Of a DNA stretch of 64,000 bases, positions 35,574-44,110 are shown one piece after another. The notes under the pieces were generated by a model. The model was not told where the DNA came from, searched no databases, and was given only the letters and a program-made list of their open reading frames with translations. The DNA is from CAWBRY01 sp963791295 (GTDB lineage: Bacteria; Bacteroidota; Bacteroidia; Chitinophagales; Chitinophagaceae). Made by a program: the position numbers and the translations under genes. Every line of letters starts with the position of its first letter. Position 1 is the first letter of the stretch. The stretch lies in assembly GCA_963791295.1 (NCBI GenBank), contig CAWBRY010000001.1, forward strand, positions 1,302,001 through 1,366,000. Reading direction: 5' to 3'.

Positions 35574-36044
35574 ATGCCATCAAAAAGCGCAGGCCTCATT
35601 TTCTATCGTTCACACAAAAAACAGTTGGAAGTATTGCTGGTTCACCCCGGAGGCCCTTTCTGGGCCAGGAAGGACGAAGGTGCCTGGTCTATACCGAAGG
35701 GGGAATTTGGTGATGATGAAACTCCGTTGCAGGCTGCTAAGAGAGAAGTAGAAGAAGAAACGGGTATCCAACCAAAAGAAGGTGATTATATCGAGTTGCT
35801 CCCTGTTAAACAAAAGAGTGGAAAAATAGTGTATGCCTGGGCGATAGAATCAAATGTGGATGTATCAACGATTAAAAGCAATCTATTTGAAATGGAGTGG
35901 CCGCCGCGGTCCGGGAAGATGAAATCTTTTCCAGAAGTAGACAGGGCTGGATGGTTCGACTTGCAGGAAGCAGAGAAAAAGATCATTCCGGGACAGGCTC
36001 CTTTGTTGAGAGAATTGGTTGAAATACTACAATCACGCAAATGA
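35574..36044 (+). CDS. NUDIX hydrolase
   Basis: A 156-aa NUDIX protein. The complete NUDIX box reads GEFGDDETPLQAAKREVEEE followed by TGI (about residues 42-64). The N-terminus KSAGLIFYRSHKKQLEVLLV and GAWSIPKGEF are typical of the diadenosine-polyphosphate/ NDP-hydrolysing group. Soluble; substrate not predictable. Start ATG 35574. Confidence 0.88.
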   Translation: MPSKSAGLIFYRSHKKQLEVLLVHPGGPFWARKDEGAWSIPKGEFGDDETPLQAAKREVEEETGIQPKEGDYIELLPVKQKSGKIVYAWAIESNVDVSTIKSNLFEMEWPPRSGKMKSFPEVDRAGWFDLQEAEKKIIPGQAPLLRELVEILQSRK

Positions 36045-36130
36045 ACAGGTGTATTTGATAGCTACATTAATGGTTTTTGATTAGCTTGCATTTGAAACGA
36101 TACTGTGTTGTCAAACTAAAAATCCTAAAT

Positions 36131-36877
36131 ATGAAAAAGATCTATCTATTACTTCTCATTTCATTTTTTTCTTATCAAATACAAGCGCAGCCTGACGAAA
36201 AGGAAGATAAACCTGCCTTCCATCCCTCGGTCGCAGTGAAATGGAATCCTGCAAGCATTTATTTTGGCAAGATTGGGCTCTTTGGTGAGTTTAATTTTAA
36301 GCACCGAAAATCAGTTACGCTAGCAGTGGGCATTCCCACGAACAAAACTCTCACTTATGAGTTGGATGACGAGGACGAGAGCATCAGCATGAAGACTTTT
36401 TCGATCATGGGTAGTTATAGAATGTACCTGGGGAAGAAAGACATGAGTGGATTTTATTTTGAACCTTATGTAAAATATCTTAAGAATGATGCGACCACGA
36501 CTATAAATTCCGACTTGAACGGAACGCCCACGGACTATGCGACGACAAGTACTTATAAAGGTGTCGGCGTCGGCCTCCAGTTAGGCGTCCAGTTCCTAAT
36601 TGCGAACAGAGTAGTAATAGACATGTTCTTCCTGGGGCCGGAGGCCAATTCATCCAGACATCAGGTAGTGATGCATGATATTACGTCGTCGGGTCCGTGG
36701 GATGCACAGGAAACGCAGGAGGCCGAGCAAGAGATAGAGGATAGTATAGGCGATCTTCCTATCATTGGAGATAAGCTGGAGGTTGTCGTTGATCCGAACG
36801 CCAGGACTGTTTCCTCGGATTTCAAGGGTTTTTTGCCCGGGTTCAGAGCCGGCCTTTCGATTGGGGTTAGGTTTTAA
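36131..36877 (+). CDS. Exported outer-membrane beta-barrel-like protein
   Basis: About 248 aa with a signal peptide (MKKIYLLLLISFFSYQIQAQ). Alternating strands such as SVAVKWNPASIYFGKIGLF, KSVTLAVGIPTNKT, SGFYFEPYVKYLKND and the end GFLPGFRAGLSIGVRF (terminal aromatic) fit a small outer-membrane barrel of the DUF3575-like kind. ATG 36131 starts the signal peptide. Function unknown. Confidence 0.65.
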   Translation: MKKIYLLLLISFFSYQIQAQPDEKEDKPAFHPSVAVKWNPASIYFGKIGLFGEFNFKHRKSVTLAVGIPTNKTLTYELDDEDESISMKTFSIMGSYRMYLGKKDMSGFYFEPYVKYLKNDATTTINSDLNGTPTDYATTSTYKGVGVGLQLGVQFLIANRVVIDMFFLGPEANSSRHQVVMHDITSSGPWDAQETQEAEQEIEDSIGDLPIIGDKLEVVVDPNARTVSSDFKGFLPGFRAGLSIGVRF

Positions 36878-36902
36878 GCCATGGTGCGGCCCTGGTGCGG
36901 CC

Positions 36903-36925
36903 CTGGTGCGTGTCTCACGCACCAG
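36903..36925. repeat. REP-like palindrome, copy 1
   Basis: Arms CTGGTGCGTG and CACGCACCAG with a TCT loop: a perfect 10-bp hairpin. It is preceded at 36882-36902 by two partial copies (TGGTGCGGCCC twice). Confidence 0.75.
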
Positions 36926-36973
36926 CACAATGTTGGTGCTCGCTTGGCAAATTATAGCTTGAAAATAAATTAG

Positions 36974-37042
36974 AGCTCGCCGCGAAACACCAACAACGGC
37001 ATCAATAAATCACAGCTCGCCGCGAAACACCAACAACGGCAT
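36974..37042. repeat. Direct repeat, 40-bp period, two copies
   Basis: A 29-bp sequence starting AGCTCGCCGCGAAACACC occurs at 36974-37002 and 37014-37042. The TGTTGGTGCTCGC at about 36930-36942 is a near inverse complement of part of the unit. It lies between palindrome copies 1 and 2 in the gene-free stretch 36878-37103. Confidence 0.7.
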
Positions 37043-37063
37043 TGCTAAATCACAGGTCTGCCT

Positions 37064-37084
37064 TGGTGCGTGTCTCACGCACCA
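37064..37084. repeat. REP-like palindrome, copy 2
   Basis: TGGTGCGTG and CACGCACCA with the same TCT loop as copy 1; 9-bp perfect stem, 20 bp before the end of the AHSA1 gene. Confidence 0.75.
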
Positions 37085-37103
37085 GCCAACTTTAATATTC
37101 CAC

Positions 37104-37607
37104 TTATTTTTTCAACGAAGGCAGCAGTTCGTCCAATCCTTCCATAGCTATTCTCATTCCATCTTTGAAGCCCATTTCAATAGTTGCTTCCAGTTGGGCC
37201 AGGTCATCGTAAGAAATGAGTATCTCAACAAGAGTCGTTTTGCCTTTGGCTGTAAACGTTACTTCCCATTTTGACTGAGGCATGTCTTTATTAATGTTAC
37301 CGGCTGCATCTGCAAAAGCATCCAGTCCCGTAAATTTCTTTTGTTTCTGAATATCCGTGTAGTTGGCTAATGCCCAATGTTCCTCACCTTCCGGTCCGAC
37401 CATCGCGTAGTGCCATGTCCCGCCTTCCCTGAAATCCATGGTCTTTGTCCTGGCCTTCCAGGGTTTCGGTCCCCACCATTGGTCGAGGATCTCGCTTTTT
37501 GTGTACGCATCCCACACTACTGAGAGTTCGGCTGCAAATTCTCTTTTTACTGTAATTGTTTTGTTTTCCTTGTTGACAGAAAAATCAAATGCAAGATTAG
37601 GAGTCAT
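37104..37607 (-). CDS. SRPBCC/AHSA1-domain protein
   Basis: A 167-aa START-like (AHSA1, activator-of-Hsp90-type) domain protein: VKREFAAELSVVWDAYTKSE, LDQWWGPKPWKARTKTMDF, REGGTWHYAMVGPEGEEHW are the family hallmarks. It overlaps the ArsR-type gene by 4 nt. ArsR-AHSA1 pairs are very common in Bacteroidota and the regulator usually controls its partner. Ligand unknown. Confidence 0.9.
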   Translation of the reverse strand: MTPNLAFDFSVNKENKTITVKREFAAELSVVWDAYTKSEILDQWWGPKPWKARTKTMDFREGGTWHYAMVGPEGEEHWALANYTDIQKQKKFTGLDAFADAAGNINKDMPQSKWEVTFTAKGKTTLVEILISYDDLAQLEATIEMGFKDGMRIAMEGLDELLPSLKK

Positions 37608-37924
37608 TTTTTATTGTTTTTAATTCTTAATAATACTTTGTCAAGTTCGCTGAAACGGCTTTCCCATATTTTTTTGAATTGTTCAAGCCATTTGTCAATT
37701 TCTTTCATTTTGGTTCGGTTAAGTTGGTAGTAGATCTCCCGACCATGCTGCTCCTGCTTTACAAGTTTGCATTCGGTCAATATGCGTAGATGTTTGGAAA
37801 CAGCTTGCCTCGTTGTGTCAAAGTGCTCAGCGATAGCGTTGGGTGTCATTGCCTGAAATGCAATCAATAAAATGATGGCTCTTCTTGTGGGGTCGGCAAT
37901 GGCCTGAAAAACATCTCGTCTCAT
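37604..37924 (-). CDS. ArsR-family transcriptional regulator
   Basis: A 106-aa winged-helix protein: MRRDVFQAIADPTRRAIILL, the recognition helix TTRQAVSKHLRILTECKLVK and wing EQHGREIYYQLN. There are no cysteine pairs for metal binding, so it belongs to the non-metal group paired with AHSA1 proteins. Start ATG 37924; an in-frame start at 37951 adds 9 residues of poor fit. Confidence 0.9.
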   Translation of the reverse strand: MRRDVFQAIADPTRRAIILLIAFQAMTPNAIAEHFDTTRQAVSKHLRILTECKLVKQEQHGREIYYQLNRTKMKEIDKWLEQFKKIWESRFSELDKVLLRIKNNKK

Positions 37925-38037
37925 GGTTAGTGGCTTCAATTGGGAAACCAATCGGTTGCAATTTAAGCAACTATTTGGTTTCGCAAAATCTTTTTTTTGA
38001 CAAGAAATTAATTTGTTGATTTTGAAATGTCATCCAG

Positions 38038-38448
38038 CTAATTTACCGGTATGGTATCGGACTCGAAGAGCACGGTTTGGTTGTAGTACCGCAAAATATA
38101 CATGCCTTTAGTTTCCGCCGGAATACGCAAGGTCGTGTCCTTATAATAAATTGCCAGCGGGCATGCAATGGGCATAATGGGATAGGTTCCTTTAGTGCGG
38201 ATATCAAATTCCCTTTCTTTGGTCTGGTTTATCTCAAAATGCGAAAACTGATAACATAGATCAGAGCCGATGCATTTGATAGCCGAAACAATATCCTGGC
38301 CCTGGGTGGCGGTAGCTACTGTATTGGCTGAAATAATGGTTAGGTCGACTTCAGTGGTCTCCGCTTCAGCTTTCGGTTTGTCGCAGCTAACAATGATTCC
38401 CAGGAATAATAATATGGCGCCGGTATATTTCACACGCTCTTTTGCCAT
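38038..38448 (-). CDS. Lipoprotein of unknown function
   Basis: 136 aa; signal with lipobox LGIIVSCDK (lipid cysteine at about residue 22). The mature part has two paired cysteines (IKCIGSDLCYQF) and strands ending ILRYYNQTVLFESDTIPVN. I do not recognise a family. Its upstream side (38449-38653) contains two degenerate REP-like palindromes. Confidence 0.6.
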   Translation of the reverse strand: MAKERVKYTGAILLFLGIIVSCDKPKAEAETTEVDLTIISANTVATATQGQDIVSAIKCIGSDLCYQFSHFEINQTKEREFDIRTKGTYPIMPIACPLAIYYKDTTLRIPAETKGMYILRYYNQTVLFESDTIPVN

Positions 38449-38518
38449 GATGACAATCAGAATATCCTCGCCGTTGCACCTGGACTTGTTTTCTTTTGCC
38501 CGGGTGCATGTTGCTGCC

Positions 38519-38570
38519 CTGTTGCGTGTCTCAGGTACCAGTCCGCCGCCCTGGTGTGTGTCTCACGCAC
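38519..38570. repeat. REP-like palindromes, copies 3 and 4 (degenerate)
   Basis: Copy 3 at 38519-38541 reads CTGTTGCGTG-TCT-CAGGTACCAG; copy 4 at 38551-38570 reads CTGGTGTGTG-TCT-CACGCAC. They are 9 bp apart and share the TCT loop with copies 1 and 2. Confidence 0.65.
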
Positions 38571-38600
38571 TATAAACTGTAGTTGGATTCAATTGTATAT

Positions 38601-38608
38601 TATTTTTG
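38601..38608 (+). promoter_or_regulatory. -7 promoter box (TATTTTTG)
   Basis: TAnnTTTG match 45-54 nt before the possible starts of the 247-aa gene. A 10-codon reading frame (ATG 38613) lies in the leader; its relevance is unknown. Confidence 0.45.
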
Positions 38609-38653
38609 CAAAATGAACAGGAACTTAAAGAGTATTGAAAAGTAAAATCGTAT

Positions 38654-39397
38654 ATGCAGAAAATGAAATTTGGCTTCGGACGTCTGAAAATCGTTTATAG
38701 AAACAAGAAATATTTATTTCTGGTTCTGATGATGTTTCTGGGTTTGAAGGATGTTTGCGAGGCACAACGAAGCTGGGATTATTCCTGGGGCTATTCGTCC
38801 ACCATGGAATATTATTCCAATAAGGTGCTTAAAAACAGGAGTGGGACTGATAGCCTTAAAAAGCACAAGCCTTATGTAATGTTTCCGCACGCGGGAAAAA
38901 CAACCTACGATAATAACGAAGAGAAAGTATCTGATTTCAAATTGTGGCAGATCGCGATAGAGGCGCTTAAGGAAGTTCAGTGGGATAAATTAGGCTTGGA
39001 TAATCCGTACAAGGCCAGAGATTCGGCGATACACATGTTGATGGAGGACAACCGAAAGGCTATCTCTTTTCATGATTCCATCTTGAAGAAGTTCAGCTTA
39101 CCGGTAAACGACCTCGCGGTTACTTGGGGATTGGGACTAGCGCTGGGGGATGAGATAAATACTAGCATTCCCTTGGGAAAAGTCAACCTTAACAACCGGG
39201 TGGCCGCATGCCGCAAGCACCTGACTGAAACGGAAGTGATCAACAAAACGAACTATGAGAAATGCAAGGACAAGATCAGGCTGGTTGACTTGGGAATAAG
39301 ACCTTATTTGCAGTATCGATCAACAACTAATCTCGCTCAAAAGAATCAGGCAAAAGTTGCCATGGAAAAATTCGTGGAGGATTTTTCGACGAAGTAA
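38654..39397 (+). CDS. Exported protein of unknown function
   Basis: 247 aa with an N-terminal signal or anchor (about residues 17-36, KYLFLVLMMFLGLKDVCEAQ). The mature part starts RSWDYSWGYSSTMEYYSNK; it is largely helical and ends TTNLAQKNQAKVAMEKFVED. No recognised domain. Start could also be ATG 38663. Confidence 0.55.
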   Translation: MQKMKFGFGRLKIVYRNKKYLFLVLMMFLGLKDVCEAQRSWDYSWGYSSTMEYYSNKVLKNRSGTDSLKKHKPYVMFPHAGKTTYDNNEEKVSDFKLWQIAIEALKEVQWDKLGLDNPYKARDSAIHMLMEDNRKAISFHDSILKKFSLPVNDLAVTWGLGLALGDEINTSIPLGKVNLNNRVAACRKHLTETEVINKTNYEKCKDKIRLVDLGIRPYLQYRSTTNLAQKNQAKVAMEKFVEDFSTK

Positions 39398-39469
39398 GAA
39401 CCCTGCATTGTCGGAAATGATAATTAAACGGATAATCTCGCGGTAGAAGTTGAATTTAGCTATTAGGCG

Positions 39470-40168
39470 ATGGAACATGCTTTAGATAACGTTATCTGGA
39501 ATGCAATTCTGCGGGATGAGAAACGACTTTCATTCAACGATGGAAAGGTGGGTTGGTTTTTTGAAAATGTGGGTCCTTTTGTAGGGATGCACAAATTTTC
39601 TAAAGCTAATTTCAACAGACTCTATTCTCAACTTCCACACGCGAGGATTGTCGCGCTGTTTTCACCTGATCCTCTTGCAATGCCTGGTGGAGGGAGTGTG
39701 ATTGAGTCCGACGTTTTATATCAAATGGTGCATGAGGGGTCAAGGGATATTGCCTCAGATGATAGTCAGGGCATAACAGCTTTGGATGACCGATATCTTG
39801 ATCAGATGAAGGAGCTCACCCATCTGACTAAGCCAGGACCTTTTTATTCTAATACCATATCATTCGGTAATTATATTGGCATCGTTGAAAACGGCAGGCT
39901 GGCTGCCATGGCGGGTTTCCGTTTGCATGCGGCTAATTACCGTGAAGTAAGCGCCGTTTGCACCCACCCCGATTTCGCGGGTAAAGGTTATGCGGGACGC
40001 TTGGTAAAAGCGCTCGTTTCGATTATACTTGAAAACGATGAGATTCCGTTTCTGCATGTGCGAAAGAGTAATCTTATCGCGATTGGGCTTTATAAAAAAT
40101 TGGGGTTTAAGGTAAGGCGGGAAATTTTTCTATATGTTATTTCAATCAAGAATGTCTTTCAAGTTTGA
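39470..40168 (+). CDS. GNAT-family N-acetyltransferase (FR47-like)
   Basis: A 232-aa protein whose C-terminal half is a GNAT domain: GRLAAMAGFRLHAANYREVS, AVCTHPDFAGKGYAGRLVKA (acetyl-CoA loop), and PFLHVRKSNLIAIGLYKKLG followed by FKVRRE. This is the FR47/YncA-like type. Substrate unknown. Its 3' end overlaps the converging SRPBCC gene by 27 nt. Confidence 0.85.
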   Translation: MEHALDNVIWNAILRDEKRLSFNDGKVGWFFENVGPFVGMHKFSKANFNRLYSQLPHARIVALFSPDPLAMPGGGSVIESDVLYQMVHEGSRDIASDDSQGITALDDRYLDQMKELTHLTKPGPFYSNTISFGNYIGIVENGRLAAMAGFRLHAANYREVSAVCTHPDFAGKGYAGRLVKALVSIILENDEIPFLHVRKSNLIAIGLYKKLGFKVRREIFLYVISIKNVFQV

Positions 40169-40669
40169 CAAACTTTTGTCCATATCTTTTGTAACATGTT
40201 TTTCTAACATGGGCACTAGCAAGTTCAAAGGATATATCAATTTACCAGCATTGCTCCAGGATACTTTGGTTTGATTATCTGTTAAAGATTGCGTCTCCAT
40301 GACTACAAGGGCAGAGGTTCGCATTGGCTTTACAAAACGAATTTCTGTTTCAATTCTCTGTCCGTCAATAATGTTTTTAATTTCCTTTTCTCCTACGCCT
40401 GCGTCTTTATTTCCGCTCCAGGAATAAATATATCCTACTGTCCCATCCGTTCCTTTGAATTCTCTTTTCCTGTCGGGGGCTGCCATTGCGTTTTTGTTGA
40501 ACTCGTCTTGGTTTTTAAGCAGTTTTATATAATCAAATACTTTTTGTCGAGGCGCATTGATGACAATTTCACGATTGACATAATGTTCCCTCTTCATGAA
40601 AAGCGCAATAATAAGGACCAATGCAATGATACCCGCCAGTACAAGTAGGATTATGATTATAATATTCAT
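40142..40669 (-). CDS. SRPBCC-family protein with N-terminal membrane anchor
   Basis: 175 aa: one transmembrane helix (about residues 2-24, IIIIILLVLAGIIALVLIIA in part) and a polyketide-cyclase/START-like domain (INAPRQKVFDYIKLLKNQDE, GTVGYIYSWSGNKDAGVGEK). Common in Bacteroidota; ligand unknown. It converges on the GNAT gene. Confidence 0.82.
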   Translation of the reverse strand: MNIIIIILLVLAGIIALVLIIALFMKREHYVNREIVINAPRQKVFDYIKLLKNQDEFNKNAMAAPDRKREFKGTDGTVGYIYSWSGNKDAGVGEKEIKNIIDGQRIETEIRFVKPMRTSALVVMETQSLTDNQTKVSWSNAGKLIYPLNLLVPMLEKHVTKDMDKSLSNLKDILD

Positions 40670-40785
40670 TTTATTTTGGATAGTAAAGTTAATTGTGTGG
40701 GAGCTAAAATTGTGAACCTCTTATCAAATTTTCCCACAAATAGCATCAGAACTTTAGTAAATTACCTGGATAGAATCTAGAAGTT

Positions 40786-41991
40786 TTGAAAAATTCGTTT
40801 CTTGTGCTATTGGTGGTTTTTTTTGTAGGCCGGGGAGAAGCGCAAATACCCATTTGGCAATATAAAGAACCTGTTGTCACGATTCATTTTGGAGCGGGAA
40901 ATGTGCGTGACGTGAATTCGGTGATGCCTTTGAACTACGATAAGGTGGAGAGTGATTGTCCTCAGGATGGCCATTATACTTACACACCGTATACATCGGA
41001 TTGCTTTCATGGCGATTGGTTTACTCTCACGGAAGATCACACACCCGGAGACAATGATGGCAATATGATGCTTGTGAATTCGTCCTATGACGAGGGCCTG
41101 TTTTTCAAGACTGCGTTAGAAGGCTTGAAGGAAGGAACAACCTATGAATTTTCAGTGTGGATCATGAATGTGTGTAAGATCACTGATAAATGCCCTTATC
41201 CGCTGTTGCCCAATATTACTATGGAAGTGAGAACAGACGGGCGATCTATTGCTCAATTTGGCACAGGAGAAGTGGCGCGGGAGCGGACACCTGCATGGAG
41301 ACTCTACCGGGCTATTTTTACGACTCCGTCAATTAAAACACCCTTAACGCTGACCATGATCAACAATGCGCCGGGAGGCTGCGGAAACGACTTTGCGCTA
41401 GATGACATCACAATTCGCGAATGTATAATACCGGAATGGTCGGCTTCCGTAGCAGTCCCTCCGAAAGCACTGACGCCTAAAAAGCAGCCCATAGCATCAA
41501 AACAACCTGTGAAAAAACCAAAGTCCTTATCTATACCGACAAAGACGCAACCCGAAGAAAGAGAGAATACCAAGGTAATATCAACAATAACTAACCCGCC
41601 TGTAAAGCAGAACAGGCAAATTTTTCCGCCAACACCAAAGGTCCTGGCGACCAGAACAAATGCATTGATCAAACAAATTGAAATTGAAGCTGGTGAAATC
41701 GTACTTAACCTGTATGACAACGGAGAAATAGATGGTGACACAGTCAGTATTTATCACAACAATGTCCTGATCGTGTCGAAAGCAAGACTGTCGCAAGAAC
41801 CCCTAACATTCCGCATAAAGATTGATGCAGAAAATCCCTATCATGAGTTGGTCATGGTGGCGGAGAATCTGGGTTCTATTCCGCCCAATACATCCGTAAT
41901 GATTATAACTGCAGGGAACAAACGCTACCAGGTGTTTATCACTTCCACTGAACAAAAGAACGCAAAGGTGATTTTGAATCTGAAAGAGTAA
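40786..41991 (+). CDS. Exported protein with a carbohydrate-binding-like domain and a disordered linker
   Basis: 401 aa, TTG start, signal peptide MKNSFLVLLVVFFVGRGEAQ. Residues about 20-210 resemble the jelly-roll modules of surface or gliding-associated Bacteroidota proteins (GDNDGNMMLVNSSYDEGLFF, GTTYEFSVWIMNVCKI, FALDDITIREC). A Lys/Pro/Thr-rich low-complexity linker spans about 220-290, and a C-terminal beta domain (about 295-401) has LYDNGEIDGDTVSIYHNNVL. Cysteines occur only in the N-terminal domain. Function is inferred only as extracellular binding. Confidence 0.6.
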   Translation: MKNSFLVLLVVFFVGRGEAQIPIWQYKEPVVTIHFGAGNVRDVNSVMPLNYDKVESDCPQDGHYTYTPYTSDCFHGDWFTLTEDHTPGDNDGNMMLVNSSYDEGLFFKTALEGLKEGTTYEFSVWIMNVCKITDKCPYPLLPNITMEVRTDGRSIAQFGTGEVARERTPAWRLYRAIFTTPSIKTPLTLTMINNAPGGCGNDFALDDITIRECIIPEWSASVAVPPKALTPKKQPIASKQPVKKPKSLSIPTKTQPEERENTKVISTITNPPVKQNRQIFPPTPKVLATRTNALIKQIEIEAGEIVLNLYDNGEIDGDTVSIYHNNVLIVSKARLSQEPLTFRIKIDAENPYHELVMVAENLGSIPPNTSVMIITAGNKRYQVFITSTEQKNAKVILNLKE

Positions 41992-42172
41992 GGTTTTGTG
42001 TCCTTGTTGGTATCTTGTCAGCGACCTATTCTGGATTCGTTCGCCACACCGTTCGCCATTTTTGCGCCAAATTCAGTGGGGATAAACATGAAAAAGCGGG
42101 AAACCGTGGATAACTTAAAATTGCAAAACCCTGACAATCAGCTCTGGGACTGGGTTTGCCGGGTTTATAAGG

Positions 42173-42256
42173 TGCCCGGGACTGGACTCGAACCAGCACA
42201 TCCTTGCGAATGCTGCCACCTGAAGACAGTGCGTCTACCAATTTCGCCACCCGGGC
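42173..42256 (-). tRNA. tRNA-Leu (anticodon CAG)
   Basis: On the - strand: acceptor stem GCCCGGG...CCCGGGC, D-arm with AATTGGTAGACGC, anticodon stem CTGTC/GGCAG with loop TTCAGGT (anticodon CAG), long variable arm CATTCGCAAGGATG, T-arm CTGGTTCGAGTCCAG. This is a class II leucine tRNA. CCA is only partly encoded (discriminator A followed by CCT), so the cca product encoded at 45.9 kb would complete it. The 41992-42172 stretch beside it shows nothing else. Confidence 0.95.
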
Positions 42257-42262
42257 TTAAAC

Positions 42263-42290
42263 CAAATATAAGAAAATTCACTTCTTCCAA
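42263..42290 (-). promoter_or_regulatory. Promoter of tRNA-Leu
   Basis: On the - strand: TTG (42290-42288), 17 nt, then TATATTTG (42270-42263), a perfect TAnnTTTG box 6 nt before the tRNA 5' end. It overlaps the last codons of the EamA gene. Confidence 0.65.
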
Positions 42291-43189
42291 CTGATCAAGC
42301 CTACCCCCACAACAATCAAAATAGTCCCTATGATCTGTCCTACAAAAATAGCTTCATGCAATATAAAATGCGCCTGGATGATCGTCGACACAGGCCCAAT
42401 AGAAGAAAGGATCGCTACATTATTAGACCCTATCCTTTTCATTCCCATCGATATCAAAAAACTGGGAATAACAGTGGCAACGACAGCCAATAGCAATCCA
42501 TACCAAATAAACTCGGATCCCTGGTTCACCACCTCGTACCTGCCTGCCAATAAAAAATGAGCAAACACCCCGGCCGTAGAAGCAATCATCGCATAACTCG
42601 TAAATTTTGTCACCCCCACCTGCGGGATCAAGCGCCCGCTACCCACAATATAACTGGCAAACGTGATCGCACAGATAAATATAAATAGACTGCCCAGGTA
42701 GAAATTCGAATCGGGATGCTCGATAGTTAATTCACCGACATAGGCTACCACAATTCCTGCATAGGTAAGAAACAATGCCAATTGCTGCCTTCTACTGATC
42801 CTTTCTTTGAATAACATCGCATTGATCAACACAGTAAACGTGGGATAGAGAAACAGAATTAACCTCTCCAGACCCGCAGAAACATATTTCAATCCCATAA
42901 AATCAAACAGACTGCTGAGATAATAACCTATCAACCCCAATCCAAGAATTTGTAGCCATTGCTTCCTGGATAATTTTATGTTATCCTTCTTACTGACCGA
43001 CAGCCACGCAGCCCCAACATAGAACGGCAGGGAAAATAACATCCGCACAGCCAGCAGCGACACAGCATCCACGTGCGTTTTTGCAAAAGCATATTTCACG
43101 ATCACCGCCTTCGTCGAAAAAAATATGGAACCTATCACCGTCACCAGGATGCCTATCCACGAAATTCTTTGATATGTAGCTTTGTCCAT
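42278..43189 (-). CDS. EamA/DMT-superfamily transporter
   Basis: About 303 aa with ten hydrophobic helices and two EamA repeats (first about residues 10-140, second 155-300). Motifs: GSIFFSTKAVIVKYAF, SAGLERLILFLYPTFTVLIN, and GSNNVAILSSIGPVSTIIQA. Probable inner-membrane drug/metabolite exporter; substrate unknown. Start ATG 43189 (MDKATYQRISWIG) is used because a dapD terminator lies just upstream at 43206-43231. Confidence 0.88.
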   Translation of the reverse strand: MDKATYQRISWIGILVTVIGSIFFSTKAVIVKYAFAKTHVDAVSLLAVRMLFSLPFYVGAAWLSVSKKDNIKLSRKQWLQILGLGLIGYYLSSLFDFMGLKYVSAGLERLILFLYPTFTVLINAMLFKERISRRQQLALFLTYAGIVVAYVGELTIEHPDSNFYLGSLFIFICAITFASYIVGSGRLIPQVGVTKFTSYAMIASTAGVFAHFLLAGRYEVVNQGSEFIWYGLLLAVVATVIPSFLISMGMKRIGSNNVAILSSIGPVSTIIQAHFILHEAIFVGQIIGTILIVVGVGLISWKK

Positions 43190-43205
43190 TAAAATCTGAA
43201 GTATT

Positions 43206-43231
43206 AAAAAACCCCGTCCTGGCGGGGTTTT
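43206..43231 (-). terminator. Intrinsic terminator of dapD
   Basis: On the - strand: AAAACCCCG and CGGGGTTTT (loop CCAGGA), continuing in a T-run. It lies 4 nt after the dapD stop. Confidence 0.88.
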
Positions 43232-43234
43232 CAT

Positions 43235-44041
43235 TTATGCTGATACATTAAAGTCTCTTAAAGCATCATTAAGGCTTGTCTTGAGATCGGTGCTTGGTTT
43301 GCGTTGACCAATGATCAAAGCACAACCCACGCCATAATCACCGGACGGAAATTCCTTTATATATGATCCGGGAATCACTACGCTGCGCCCCGGTACTCGG
43401 CCTTTGTATTCCTTGGGAATAGTTCCACTCACGTCGATGATCTTAGTAGACTGCGTCAAGACAACATTGGCTCCAAGGACTGCTTCTTTTTCAACAACTA
43501 CTCCCTCTACTACAATACACCGGCTTCCAATAAAACACCCGTCCTCAATGATCACCGGACTTGCCTGCAATGGTTCTAACACGCCTCCAATGCCGACGCC
43601 GCCACTTAAATGCACACCCTTACCAATCTGTGCGCAACTACCCACCGTCGCCCAGGTATCTACCATGGTGCCTTCATCTACATAAGCGCCAATGTTGACA
43701 TAGGAAGGCATCAACACGACATTCTTTGCTATGTAAGCTCCATACCTTGCTACTGCATGCGGCACAGCACGTACTCCGAGCTCCTTATAATTTTTTTTCA
43801 ATAACATTTTATCATAAAACTCAAATGGAGGAATATCCCAGGTCTGCATCTGCTGAATGCCAAAATATAATAGGATCGCCTGCTTTACCCATTCATTCAC
43901 TATCCAGCCTTCCCCCGTCGCATTGGCTACACGCAAACGGCCCTTGTCCACTTCCTCAATGACCGAACGAACGTGATCGGCATATTTCTTTTCCTTCAAT
44001 AGCTCCCGATTATTCCAGGCTTCCAATACCTCTTCTTTCAT
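43235..44041 (-). CDS. dapD: Tetrahydrodipicolinate N-succinyltransferase
   Basis: A 268-aa left-handed beta-helix acyltransferase of the succinylase branch of lysine/diaminopimelate synthesis. Visible: hexapeptide repeats (VGSCAQIGKGVHLSGGVGIG, EDGCFIGSRCIVVEGVVVE, KEAVLGANVVLTQSTKIIDV), the N-terminal domain with RVANATGEGWIVNEWVKQAI, and GRVPGRSVVIPGSY. ATG 44041 (MKEEVLEAWNNRELLKEK) matches the family length; the frame is open to GTG 44086 but that adds 15 poorly fitting residues. Confidence 0.93.
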   Translation of the reverse strand: MKEEVLEAWNNRELLKEKKYADHVRSVIEEVDKGRLRVANATGEGWIVNEWVKQAILLYFGIQQMQTWDIPPFEFYDKMLLKKNYKELGVRAVPHAVARYGAYIAKNVVLMPSYVNIGAYVDEGTMVDTWATVGSCAQIGKGVHLSGGVGIGGVLEPLQASPVIIEDGCFIGSRCIVVEGVVVEKEAVLGANVVLTQSTKIIDVSGTIPKEYKGRVPGRSVVIPGSYIKEFPSGDYGVGCALIIGQRKPSTDLKTSLNDALRDFNVSA

Positions 44042-44096
44042 TGGATCAAATTTGTTGCGAAAATAATCTGAAACTCCTAACTCCACACGAGGAAGT

Positions 44097-44104
44097 TATC
44101 TTTG
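44097..44104 (+). promoter_or_regulatory. -7 promoter box (TATCTTTG), 6 nt before a start codon
   Basis: TAnnTTTG match; the glycosyltransferase ATG is at 44111. Predicted transcription start falls at or very near the start codon. Confidence 0.5.
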
Positions 44105-44110
44105 CCGATT

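Noticed and set aside
36974..37042. CRISPR-like repeat
   Set aside because: Only two copies, a spacer of 11 bp and no cas genes; better explained as a REP-type mosaic.
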